Assembly: GCA_947497585.1 (NCBI GenBank)
Contig: CANMHG010000019.1
Coordinates: 1 to 39,757 of the forward strand
Origin: an uncultured Bacillaceae bacterium
Lineage (GTDB): Bacteria; Bacillota; Bacilli; Bacillales; Bacillaceae_L
DNA: 39,757 bases
Direction: 5' to 3'
The notes below the pieces were generated by a model. It ran no database searches. It was not told where the DNA came from and saw only the letters and a list, made by a program, of their open reading frames with translations. Numbering within the stretch: position 1 is the stretch's first letter; each line of letters starts with the position of its first letter. Both the position numbers and the translations under genes were made by a program. Positions 33,344 through 39,757 of this stretch are shown in pieces.

Positions 33344-34531
33344 TTGGAACAAGTAAACTATTGGAATGTTGTTGATGAGCTAGCAGAAGTTCTCACACAA
33401 GTAAACATTCCATATCAATTTATTGGATCAGCGGCTTTGCGTATACAAGGTGTCGGACTTCCGCCAGAAAATAAGATGGAAATACTATTTCAATGGGACC
33501 TACTAGAAAATACATATGAATTATTTAAAAAGCATAATCCTACCGAGATACAAAAGTCAGCAAGTGAAGCACGTTTTAGTTTTGTTTTTAAGAGTCTTGA
33601 GGTGACCTTTATGTGTTACTTTAATACAACTATCAAGACAGACCCTTACCGAATTCCTGTTAAGTTAAAGGGAAAAGAGATATGGTGCAGATCACTCTAT
33701 TCTTATGAATATTCTTATAAGCTGGAATTTGTGAAGCCAATCCGTAAATTCCTAGGATCTAAACAACAAGAAATGAGTACTGACAATGAAACTGCCTGGA
33801 ATCAAAACAATTATTTAGCACTATTAAATCGGTATGGTAATCCAACTGATATTGTAGAAAAAATAAAAGAGAATCCTAAGTGGCGCCTACATCCTTTCTA
33901 TAAATATATGAGTGATATTAATGGTAAAAGCGTGGTTCATTTGATGGGGTCAAATGGAATTAAGGGAATCGCTATGGCTTTATTAGGGGGGGATGTAACT
34001 GTAGTAGATTTTTCAAAAGAAAATGAAAGGTTTGCAATGGAGCTTGCAGAGGCGGCAAATGTCTCACTTAACTATGTAGTGGAAGATGTTTTAAGGGTAC
34101 AGGATAAATTACCTGGGGAATCAGCAGACATCATCTTAATGGAGTTAGGCGTTCTACACTACTTTATAGATCTTACTCCACTTGCTTCAGTTATTAGTAA
34201 GTTGCTAAAAGCTGGAGGGACCTTTATACTGCATGAATTTCACCCAGTCTCAACAAAGCTTATTACGTCTGCAGGGAAAAAGCATAAGGTGACAGGCAAT
34301 TACTTTGATCTTTCTATAAAGGAAGGAAATGTTGCTTTCACAAAGCACATGCCAACCGAGGAACAATCTAGTTTGACGAAAGTATATCAACGACAGTGGA
34401 CCCTAGGTGAAATAATCACCTCATTCGCAAGAGAGGGTCTATATGTAGAGATACTAGAAGAAGAACCAAATCACAAACTCCATGATATTGGCTTACCTAA
34501 AACTTTTACTATGGTAGCAAGAAAAAGATAA
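33344..34531 (+). CDS. NTase-like domain fused to a class I SAM-dependent methyltransferase
   Basis: A 395-residue protein of unknown task. Residues 1-135 resemble a nucleotidyltransferase-fold domain: IPYQFIGSAALRIQGVG, then the strand MEILFQWD, where the usual D-x-D metal pair is not clearly kept. Residues 145-395 form a methyltransferase: NNYLALLNRYGNP, HPFYKYMSDINGK, motif I VVHLMGSNGIKGIAMALLGG, the acidic VVDFSKEN, ADIILMELGVLHYF and LKAGGTFILHEFHPVS. Similar stand-alone methyltransferases occur in Bacillus; the N-terminal extension is what stands out. The start is a TTG 8 bases after GGAGG; the GTG at 33326 overlaps that site. It lies exactly where B. subtilis has the rsb genes. Confidence 0.82.
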   Translation: MEQVNYWNVVDELAEVLTQVNIPYQFIGSAALRIQGVGLPPENKMEILFQWDLLENTYELFKKHNPTEIQKSASEARFSFVFKSLEVTFMCYFNTTIKTDPYRIPVKLKGKEIWCRSLYSYEYSYKLEFVKPIRKFLGSKQQEMSTDNETAWNQNNYLALLNRYGNPTDIVEKIKENPKWRLHPFYKYMSDINGKSVVHLMGSNGIKGIAMALLGGDVTVVDFSKENERFAMELAEAANVSLNYVVEDVLRVQDKLPGESADIILMELGVLHYFIDLTPLASVISKLLKAGGTFILHEFHPVSTKLITSAGKKHKVTGNYFDLSIKEGNVAFTKHMPTEEQSSLTKVYQRQWTLGEIITSFAREGLYVEILEEEPNHKLHDIGLPKTFTMVARKR

Positions 34532-34542
34532 GAAATAAATTG

Positions 34543-34576
34543 TAAAAGGGATTGTCTATAAGGATAGTCCTTTTTT
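34543..34576 (+). terminator. terminator after the methyltransferase gene
   Basis: GGATTGTC pairs with GATAGTCC around TATAAG, with AAAAG/TTTTT outside, and a run of T. It means sigB needs its own promoter. Confidence 0.85.
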
Positions 34577-34604
34577 CTCATTTTCCCTCAGACGAGCATA
34601 TTGT

Positions 34605-34633
34605 TTGAAATGATAAATGGATGATGAAATAAT
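34605..34633 (+). promoter_or_regulatory. candidate SigA promoter of sigB
   Basis: TTGAAA, a 17-base spacer, then AATAAT. I searched the same gap for a SigB autoregulatory promoter (GTTTAA, 13-15 bases, GGGTAT) and found none with proper spacing. Confidence 0.4.
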
Positions 34634-34689
34634 AGATTTAAGAACATTCATTCTAGTTTTGTTCTAAAAAAGAAGGGAGAGAGTAAATT

Positions 34690-35460
34690 ATGCAACAGAC
34701 TGAACCATACCCCAGGAGTAAAGAGGAGATCTATGAGTTTATTAAGGAGTTTCAAGTGGATGGGTCAAGAAAAGCCCAGCGAGTATTGGTAGAACGTTAT
34801 AAGAACTTAGTGCATAAGCTTGCAAGGAAATACTCTAAAGGTCGAGAGTCACATGAAGATATTGTACAAGTTGGATTAATGGGTTTACTTGGTGCAATCC
34901 GTCGATATGATGGGTCATACGGGAAAAGCTTTGAAGCATTTGCCATTCCCACTATTGTAGGAGAAATAAAACGTTTCCTACGTGATAAAACCTGGAGTGT
35001 ACATGTTCCTAGAAGAATAAAAGAACTAGGACCAAAAATAAAAAAGACAGTCGATGAATTAACCCCAAAACTTCGCCGAACACCAAAGGCAAAAGAAATT
35101 GCCGATTACTTACAAGTACCTGAAAAAGAAGTCCTTGAAGCTATGGAAATGAGTAAAAGCTATAATGCTCTATCAATGGACCACTCATTAGAGGTGGATT
35201 CCGAGGGAAGTGCTGTTACTTTAATGGATGTAGTCGGGAACCCGGAAAAAGGGTATGAAAGAATTAATCAGCGTTTAACCCTCAAAAAAGCTCTTCAAGT
35301 ACTAGATGAACGTGAATATCACGTCATAACCTACCTATTTCATAATGATATGAATCAAAAAGAAGCTGGAAAAAAGCTTGGTATTTCTCAAATGCACGTA
35401 TCTCGAATTAGACGTAAGGCATTAAGTAAACTTCGTGAAGAAATAGTAACCGCCTCCTAA
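34690..35460 (+). CDS. sigB: general stress sigma factor SigB
   Basis: A 256-residue sigma factor of the SigB/SigF/SigG group. Region 2 is nearly that of B. subtilis SigB: HEDIVQVGLMGLLGAIRRYD, KSFEAFAIPTIVGEIKRFLRDKTWSVHVPRRIKELGP. Region 3 has KSYNALSMDHSLEVDSEGSAVTLMDVVG, and region 4 ends in KLGISQMHVSRIRRKALSKLRE. Agreement in region 2-3 and its place before tex favour SigB over SigF or SigG. Unlike B. subtilis, no rsbV or rsbW lies upstream and no rsbX downstream; it is a single gene between two terminators. Anti-sigma control, if any, must come from genes elsewhere. A GGGAGAGAG site precedes the ATG. Confidence 0.88.
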   Translation: MQQTEPYPRSKEEIYEFIKEFQVDGSRKAQRVLVERYKNLVHKLARKYSKGRESHEDIVQVGLMGLLGAIRRYDGSYGKSFEAFAIPTIVGEIKRFLRDKTWSVHVPRRIKELGPKIKKTVDELTPKLRRTPKAKEIADYLQVPEKEVLEAMEMSKSYNALSMDHSLEVDSEGSAVTLMDVVGNPEKGYERINQRLTLKKALQVLDEREYHVITYLFHNDMNQKEAGKKLGISQMHVSRIRRKALSKLREEIVTAS

Positions 35461-35466
35461 GTAAAT

Positions 35467-35513
35467 GTAATCCTCATGGATGAATGATAATCATCTATGA
35501 GGATTACTTTATT
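35467..35513 (+). terminator. terminator after sigB
   Basis: A 17-bp stem (35467-35483 with 35491-35507), ATGATAA-like loop, short T-rich tail. Confidence 0.75.
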
Positions 35514-35608
35514 AAATGTGATAATTTTAGTAACAATGAATCTTTTGGGAGATTTTGATAAAATGATAAGATAATAAAGTATTGAATGATGTTTAGGAGG
35601 AATATTTC

Positions 35609-37780
35609 TTGCAGGAAACCTTACATAAAGAAGATCAATTGATTAAAACAATTGCCAAAGAACTAACAATCAAAGAAAAGCAAATCAAAAATGTAATCGA
35701 CCTATTAACAGAAGGTAACACGGTTCCATTCATCGCCAGGTACCGAAAAGAACAAACCGGTGCATTAGATGAGGTTCAAATTAGAGATATTCAAGAAAAA
35801 TGGCAATACATGCAAAACCTTGAAACGAGAAAAGAGGAAGTCATTCGTCTTATTGAAGAGCAAGGTAAGTTGACAGAAGAATTGAAAGGACAAATTACGA
35901 AATCTACAAAGTTACAACAAGTAGAAGATTTATACCGTCCTTATAAACAAAAGAGGCGTACAAAAGCAACAGTTGCTAAAGAAAAAGGATTAGAGCCTTT
36001 GGCGGAATGGATATTCAGTTTTCCGATTGGGGTCCAAGTAGAAGAGAAGGCTAAAGAGTTTTTATCAGATGAAAATGAAGTAAACTCAGTAGAAGAAGCT
36101 ATTCAAGGTGCAAAGGATATTATAGCTGAATGGATATCTGATGATGCTAATTACCGTCAATGGATACGAACTGAAACCTTCAAAAAAGGTAAAATTGTTT
36201 CTGTTGCTAAGGATACAGAAAAAGACGAGAAGAAAGTGTATGAAATGTATTACGAATATGAGGAGCCTGTTAGTAAGGTTGTTCCACATCGTGTACTTGC
36301 ATTGAACCGCGGGGAAAAAGAAGAGGTATTACGTGTATCAGTGGAACCGCCTATTGACCTGGTTCTTTCATACTTACAAAAGCAAATCCTAAAAACACAG
36401 ACTACTACCGTATTAAACCAGGTAATAGAAACAATTGAGGATAGCTATAAGAGGTTAATTCAACCTTCCATTGAGCGAGAAATTCGCAAAGAACTTACGG
36501 AAAAAGCGGAAGACCGTGCGATACATATCTTCTCAGAGAACTTACGTAACTTATTATTGCAACCTCCATTAAAAGGGAAAATGGTTCTGGGAGTTGACCC
36601 AGCCTATCGAACTGGCTGTAAGCTCGCTGCTGTAGATGAGACGGGGAAACTATTGAAGGTAGATGTGATTTATCCACACCCTCCTGTAAATAAAAAAGAG
36701 GCTGCAAAAGATAAGTTCAAAGCTTTCATAAATGAATTTAATATCGAAATGGTTGCGATAGGAAACGGAACTGCTTCTAGAGAAACAGAACAATTTGTTG
36801 CCGAAACATTGAAAGAGTTTACACGTGAAATTTATTACTTAATCGTTAATGAGGCTGGGGCTAGTGTTTATTCTGCTTCTGATCTGGCTAGAGAAGAGTT
36901 TCCTAATCTTCAAGTAGAAGAGCGAAGTGCTGCATCTATTGCAAGACGTCTGCAAGATCCTTTAGCAGAGCTTGTGAAAATTGACCCAAAATCGGTAGGG
37001 GTTGGACAATATCAACATGATGTCTCTCAAAAGAAATTATCTGATTCATTAACCTTTGTAGTAGAAACGGTAGTAAATAAAGTCGGAGTAAATGTAAATA
37101 CCGCGTCTCCGTCATTATTACAATATGTAGCAGGGCTTTCAAAGGCTGTGGCTACCAATATTGTTAAGCAAAGAGAAGAGAATGGAAAATTTGTCAGTAG
37201 GAAAGAGTTAAAAACAATTCCTAGACTTGGAGCAAAGACGTACGAACAGTGTATTGGTTTCTTACGAATCATGGACGGAGACCAACCTTTAGATCGAACT
37301 GGCATTCACCCTGAGAGCTATAAAGATGTTGAAAAACTTTTGAAAAGAATTGGGGTAACTGTTCATGACATTGGTAGTGAGCAAGTTAAGGAAGGTATAT
37401 CTCAAGTTTCCATTGAAGAACTAGCTACGGAGTTAAATATTGGGGAACTAACGTTAAAAGATATAATTGATTCCCTGGTTCGTCCTTCCAGAGACCCAAG
37501 GGATGAGCTAGCTAAACCGTTACTTAAAAAGGACATCCTTCAGCTTGAAGATCTTAAAAAGGGAATGGAACTAGAAGGGACAGTTCGAAATGTAGTAGAT
37601 TTTGGTGCCTTTGTTGATATTGGTGTAAAACAAGATGGACTAGTTCATATTTCAAAATTAAGCCCTAATTTCGTAAAACATCCATTGGATGTAGTTTCAG
37701 TTGGGGATGTTGTTAAAGTTTGGATTGACGATGTAGATACAACCAAAGGTAGAGTTGCATTAACCATGCTCCCACAATAG
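35609..37780 (+). CDS. tex: Tex-family RNA-binding transcription accessory protein
   Basis: A 723-residue nucleic-acid-binding protein, similar to bacterial Tex/eukaryotic Spt6. Order: Tex-like N-terminal helices with TVPFIARYRKEQTGALDEVQ, a YqgF/RNase H-like domain (about 325-450, GVDPAYRTGCKLAAVD and AIGNGTASRETE), helix-hairpin-helix repeats (about 495-560, VNVNTASPSLLQYVAGLS), and a C-terminal S1 domain (about 650-720, GMELEGTVRNVVDFGAFVDIGVKQDGLVHIS). The start is TTG, 8 bases after TAGGAGG. B. subtilis has this gene (ydcI/tex) at the same position after the sigB locus. Confidence 0.95.
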   Translation: MQETLHKEDQLIKTIAKELTIKEKQIKNVIDLLTEGNTVPFIARYRKEQTGALDEVQIRDIQEKWQYMQNLETRKEEVIRLIEEQGKLTEELKGQITKSTKLQQVEDLYRPYKQKRRTKATVAKEKGLEPLAEWIFSFPIGVQVEEKAKEFLSDENEVNSVEEAIQGAKDIIAEWISDDANYRQWIRTETFKKGKIVSVAKDTEKDEKKVYEMYYEYEEPVSKVVPHRVLALNRGEKEEVLRVSVEPPIDLVLSYLQKQILKTQTTTVLNQVIETIEDSYKRLIQPSIEREIRKELTEKAEDRAIHIFSENLRNLLLQPPLKGKMVLGVDPAYRTGCKLAAVDETGKLLKVDVIYPHPPVNKKEAAKDKFKAFINEFNIEMVAIGNGTASRETEQFVAETLKEFTREIYYLIVNEAGASVYSASDLAREEFPNLQVEERSAASIARRLQDPLAELVKIDPKSVGVGQYQHDVSQKKLSDSLTFVVETVVNKVGVNVNTASPSLLQYVAGLSKAVATNIVKQREENGKFVSRKELKTIPRLGAKTYEQCIGFLRIMDGDQPLDRTGIHPESYKDVEKLLKRIGVTVHDIGSEQVKEGISQVSIEELATELNIGELTLKDIIDSLVRPSRDPRDELAKPLLKKDILQLEDLKKGMELEGTVRNVVDFGAFVDIGVKQDGLVHISKLSPNFVKHPLDVVSVGDVVKVWIDDVDTTKGRVALTMLPQ

Positions 37781-37786
37781 GTAACA

Positions 37787-37823
37787 AAAGAAACACTGCT
37801 GATTATGAGCAGTGTTTCTTTCT
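37787..37823. terminator. bidirectional terminator between tex and cmpA
   Basis: AAAGAAACACTGCT pairs with AGCAGTGTTTCTTT around a 7-nt loop. The stop codon of the convergent cmpA gene lies inside it. Confidence 0.9.
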
Positions 37824-37916
37824 ATAAAAAAACCAGCATTGATTTAACATCTTAATTTGATATCTATTTTTCTCGTAGTAGGCTCGTTTCATTTGGTTTT
37901 TTAACCATGAGGGCAT
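37803..37916 (-). CDS. cmpA: cortex morphogenetic protein CmpA
   Basis: A 37-residue protein on the minus strand, the same length as B. subtilis CmpA. It reads MPSWLKNQMKRAYYEKNRY, then QIKMLNQCWFFYRKKHCS: the family's basic, aromatic pattern with the QCW...YRKKH end. In B. subtilis it works in the mother cell with ClpXP to remove faulty SpoIVA and so checks spore-envelope assembly. The ATG at 37916 has AGGGAGG seven bases upstream; another ATG two codons earlier is too close to that site. Two CATAC boxes further upstream on the minus strand could belong to a SigE promoter, but the -35 match is poor. Too short for most ORF searches. Confidence 0.93.
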   Translation of the reverse strand: MPSWLKNQMKRAYYEKNRYQIKMLNQCWFFYRKKHCS

Positions 37917-38045
37917 TGTCATACCTCCCTTTATCGGTATAATGGAGTATGGTGTGTTACATAGTGTATGCAATTATAGTTCGTCTCGTTCTCATTATTT
38001 TAAAATACTAATTCTAAGTTTGTAAGACGAAAAAGGAGGAACATA

Positions 38046-38498
38046 ATGGAGCAAAAGGAACTACAGAAACTTGTAGAAACCACATCCATTCAGTGGTTTG
38101 GCAAGCCTTTTCGTCACGAAGCGATGTTTAATAGTAGACTACGTACAACAGGTGGTCGTTATATATTGAACTCTCATGATATTGAATTAAACCCAAAGCA
38201 CTATGAGGAATATGGTGAACAAGAGCTAATAGATATTATTAAGCATGAGCTATGCCATTATCACTTACATATCGAAGGTAAAGGATATAAGCATAGAGAT
38301 GAAGATTTTAAAGAGCTTTTAAAAAAAGTGAAAGCCCCTAGGTTCTGCACACCCTTAAAGTCGATTAAGCGAACAAAACGTTCAGTTCAGCATTTATATA
38401 AATGCTCGAAGTGTGAACAGGAATATAGAAGAAAAAGAAAAGTTGATACAAATAGGTATGTATGTGGGAAGTGCTCAGGGAAATTATTGAAATTATAA
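38046..38498 (+). CDS. SprT-like zinc-dependent protein (YdcK)
   Basis: A 150-residue SprT-family protein. The metallopeptidase-like motif H67-E-L-C-H71 is followed by H75, and a C-terminal zinc ribbon has C120-x2-C123 and C140-x2-C143. SprT proteins are related to the Spartan DNA-protein crosslink proteases of eukaryotes, but bacterial activity is not established. B. subtilis ydcK lies at the same place after tex/cmpA. A very strong AAAAGGAGG site precedes the ATG. It is the last gene before the right tRNA cluster. Confidence 0.92.
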   Translation: MEQKELQKLVETTSIQWFGKPFRHEAMFNSRLRTTGGRYILNSHDIELNPKHYEEYGEQELIDIIKHELCHYHLHIEGKGYKHRDEDFKELLKKVKAPRFCTPLKSIKRTKRSVQHLYKCSKCEQEYRRKRKVDTNRYVCGKCSGKLLKL

Positions 38499-38537
38499 CT
38501 TAAGGTTGACTTTAAAATATGGTCTGTGATAAATTAT

Positions 38538-38566
38538 AAAAGCCGTCGTGAAACAGACGGTTTTAA
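38538..38566 (+). terminator. terminator after the SprT-like gene
   Basis: AAAAGCCGTC pairs with GACGGTTTT (38538-38547 with 38556-38564), with one G-T pair and a short T-rich end. Confidence 0.75.
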
Positions 38567-38589
38567 TATCGTTGAAACAAATCATAATC

Positions 38590-38618
38590 TTGACAAGAAA
38601 ATAACAGCTTCTTATAAT
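38590..38618 (+). promoter_or_regulatory. perfect SigA promoter of the right tRNA cluster
   Basis: TTGACA, a 17-base spacer, TATAAT: both boxes match consensus exactly, about 37 bases before tRNA-Asn. This cluster is therefore an independent tRNA operon, not the tail of an rRNA operon. Confidence 0.95.
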
Positions 38619-38654
38619 AAAAGAAGTAAAGACAGGCTTTCTAATTTCTACAAT

Positions 38655-38729
38655 TCCACAGTAGCTCAGTGGTAGAGCTATCGGCTGTTAACCGATCGGT
38701 CGCAGGTTCGAGTCCTGCCTGTGGAGCCA
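38655..38729 (+). tRNA. tRNA-Asn (GTT)
   Basis: Identical to the tRNA at 3-77, with encoded CCA. First gene after the consensus promoter. Confidence 0.97.
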
Positions 38730-38733
38730 TTAT

Positions 38734-38824
38734 GGGGAAGTACTCAAGAGGCTGAAGAGGCGCCCCTGCTAAGGGTGTAGGTCGCGTAAGCGGCGCGAGG
38801 GTTCAAATCCCTCCTTCTCCGCCA
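38734..38824 (+). tRNA. tRNA-Ser (GCT)
   Basis: A 91-nt class II tRNA with a long variable arm, anticodon loop CTGCTAA, acceptor stem GGGGAAG/CTTCTCC with one G-T pair, and encoded CCA. Confidence 0.96.
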
Positions 38825-38843
38825 TAAAAATTAATACTATAAT

Positions 38844-38915
38844 GGCCCATTGGTCAAGCGGTTAAGACACCGCCCTTTCACGGCGGTAACACGGGTTCGA
38901 ATCCCGTATGGGTCA
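38844..38915 (+). tRNA. tRNA-Glu (TTC)
   Basis: Acceptor stem GGCCCAT/ATGGGTC and anticodon TTC. No CCA is encoded after discriminator A38915. It differs from 168-239 only by a compensated change of the sixth acceptor pair. Confidence 0.95.
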
Positions 38916-38922
38916 TACAATT

Positions 38923-38963
38923 AGTGGGAAGTAAGATACGAACCTGTTATCTTACCTCCCACT
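38923..38963 (+). other. long hairpin in the Glu-Val tRNA spacer
   Basis: A 16-bp stem with one A-C mismatch (38923-38938 with 38948-38963) and a 9-nt loop fills the spacer between two tRNAs. No T-run follows, so it is not an intrinsic terminator. It is not present in the corresponding spacer of the left cluster. Confidence 0.8.
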
Positions 38964-38976
38964 TCGATTCTCAATT

Positions 38977-39052
38977 GGAGGATTAGCTCAGCTGGGAGAG
39001 CACCTGCCTTACAAGCAGGGGGTCGGCGGTTCGATCCCGTCATCCTCCACCA
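38977..39052 (+). tRNA. tRNA-Val (TAC)
   Basis: Identical to 309-384, with encoded CCA. Confidence 0.97.
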
Positions 39053-39060
39053 AAGTTTTT

Positions 39061-39089
39061 TCACGTAACGGAGTGAAGTGAAAATAACT
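39061..39089 (+). repeat. tRNA-spacer hairpin repeat, copy d
   Basis: Almost the same as the element at 421-449 and, like copies a and b, found after a tRNA-Val or tRNA-Glu with a T-run before it. Confidence 0.55.
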
Positions 39090-39099
39090 GTCCTTAATC

Positions 39100-39118
39100 T
39101 CGCAGGGCGAAAATAACG
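39100..39118 (+). repeat. tRNA-spacer hairpin repeat, copy e
   Basis: TCGC-AGG-GCGA followed by AAAATAACG, the short form seen at 391-411. Confidence 0.55.
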
Positions 39119-39132
39119 TTCCTTAATTCACT

Positions 39133-39208
39133 GGTCCCGTGGTGTAGCGGTTAACATGCCTGCCTGTCACGCAGGAGATCGCCGGTTCGATCCCGGTCGG
39201 GACCGCCA
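39133..39208 (+). tRNA. tRNA-Asp (GTC)
   Basis: Acceptor stem GGTCCCG/CGGGACC, anticodon loop CTGTCAC, G discriminator and encoded CCA. Confidence 0.97.
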
Positions 39209-39276
39209 TATATATAATCAAAAATAGGTATCAATCCTACCTAATAACTTAAGTACTATTCATGTTGATTATTCAA

Positions 39277-39351
39277 TGGGCTATAGCCAAGCGGTAAGGC
39301 AACGGACTTTGACTCCGTCATGCGTTGGTTCGAATCCAGCTAGCCCAGCCA
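39277..39351 (+). tRNA. tRNA-Gln (TTG)
   Basis: Identical to 738-812, with encoded CCA and a related upstream spacer. Confidence 0.96.
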
Positions 39352-39373
39352 TTTTGTTTATAATAGTAATAAT

Positions 39374-39454
39374 GCGGGTGTGGCGGAATTGGCAGACGCG
39401 CTAGACTTAGGATCTAGTGTCTTTGACGTGGGGGTTCGAGTCCCTTCACCCGCA
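39374..39454 (+). tRNA. tRNA-Leu (TAG)
   Basis: Class II tRNA with long variable arm, acceptor stem GCGGGTG/CACCCGC, anticodon loop CTTAGGA. No CCA is encoded. Confidence 0.95.
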
Positions 39455-39469
39455 CTTTACAAATTATCT

Positions 39470-39556
<87 letters not shown>

Positions 39557-39587
39557 GAAAAAACAAAAAAGTTTTTAACAAAAACAC

Positions 39588-39616
39588 TTGCAATTCATTT
39601 TCAAAGGTGTTACTAT
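39588..39616 (+). promoter_or_regulatory. SigA promoter of the tRNA-Arg unit
   Basis: TTGCAA, a 17-base spacer, then TACTAT, about 67 bases before tRNA-Arg. It starts a new transcription unit that continues past the window edge. Confidence 0.8.
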
Positions 39617-39682
39617 AGAAAAGTCGCTAATTTGATTAAAACAAATACAGAGACAACATCTACTAAGTGGCAGTTGATTAAT

Positions 39683-39757
<75 letters not shown>

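Noticed and set aside
34577..34689. SigB-dependent promoter before sigB
   Set aside because: GTTTGA and GGATGA occur, but they are only about 10 bases apart, too close for the SigB consensus spacing.

Overview
The window is a low-GC chromosomal segment from a Bacillus-like Firmicute (Bacillaceae in the broad sense). Evidence: an ECF sigma factor/anti-sigma pair matching SigW/RsiW, a glmS ribozyme, a general stress sigma factor matching SigB, the NdoAI/EndoA toxin-antitoxin pair, the sporulation proteins CmpA and YdcC, a Spo0E-like phosphatase, strong AGGAGG-type ribosome binding sites and frequent TTG/GTG starts. I cannot fix the genus. There is no rRNA, phage, transposase or CRISPR array. 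Most of it is core genome.

Layout. (1) 1-1150: ten tRNA genes (Asn, Thr-GGT, Glu, Val, Thr-TGT, Tyr, Gln, Lys, Gly, Ala) ending in a terminator. (2) 1278-9672: arginase, a small reverse-strand Spo0E-like gene, sigW-rsiW with a textbook SigW promoter, then cdaA-cdaR-glmM (c-di-AMP synthesis, its regulator, and phosphoglucosamine mutase), then glmS behind its self-cleaving ribozyme. CdaA, CdaR, GlmM and GlmS tie second-messenger control to supply of cell-wall amino sugars. (3) 9764-19181: a more variable block with a divergent TetR regulator/SwrC-type RND exporter pair, a c-di-GMP riboswitch in front of a 70-residue protein, a lipoprotein, two ABC permeases with no ATPase, a membrane rhodanese and a CNNM/CorC-type membrane protein. 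(4) 19396-33242: ddl, murF, an esterase, cshA, mscL, uvsE, ydbS-ydbT, a rhomboid protease, acpS, ydcC, alr and ndoAI-ndoA. Apart from the esterase, mscL and uvsE, this follows the B. subtilis ddl-to-ndoA order as I remember it. (5) 33344-38498: where B. subtilis has rsbR-S-T-U-V-W, this genome has one gene for an NTase-like/methyltransferase fusion, followed by sigB, tex, cmpA (reverse strand) and a SprT-like gene. (6) 38590-39757: a second tRNA cluster (Asn, Ser, Glu, Val, Asp, Gln, Leu-TAG, Leu-GAG) behind a perfect consensus promoter, then a tRNA-Arg with its own promoter, cut by the window edge.

Most worth a second look: sigB with no rsb partner-switch genes beside it; the NTase-like/methyltransferase fusion in their place; the c-di-GMP riboswitch controlling a tiny possibly Sm-like protein; MscL ending in a four-cysteine zinc-ribbon-like tail; a long structured leader with an internal terminator before cshA; and a family of small covarying hairpins in the tRNA spacers at both ends.

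All calls come from reading the sequence and from memory of protein families; no database search was run. Start codons differ from the longest open frame where the ribosome binding site and family alignment favour an internal start.
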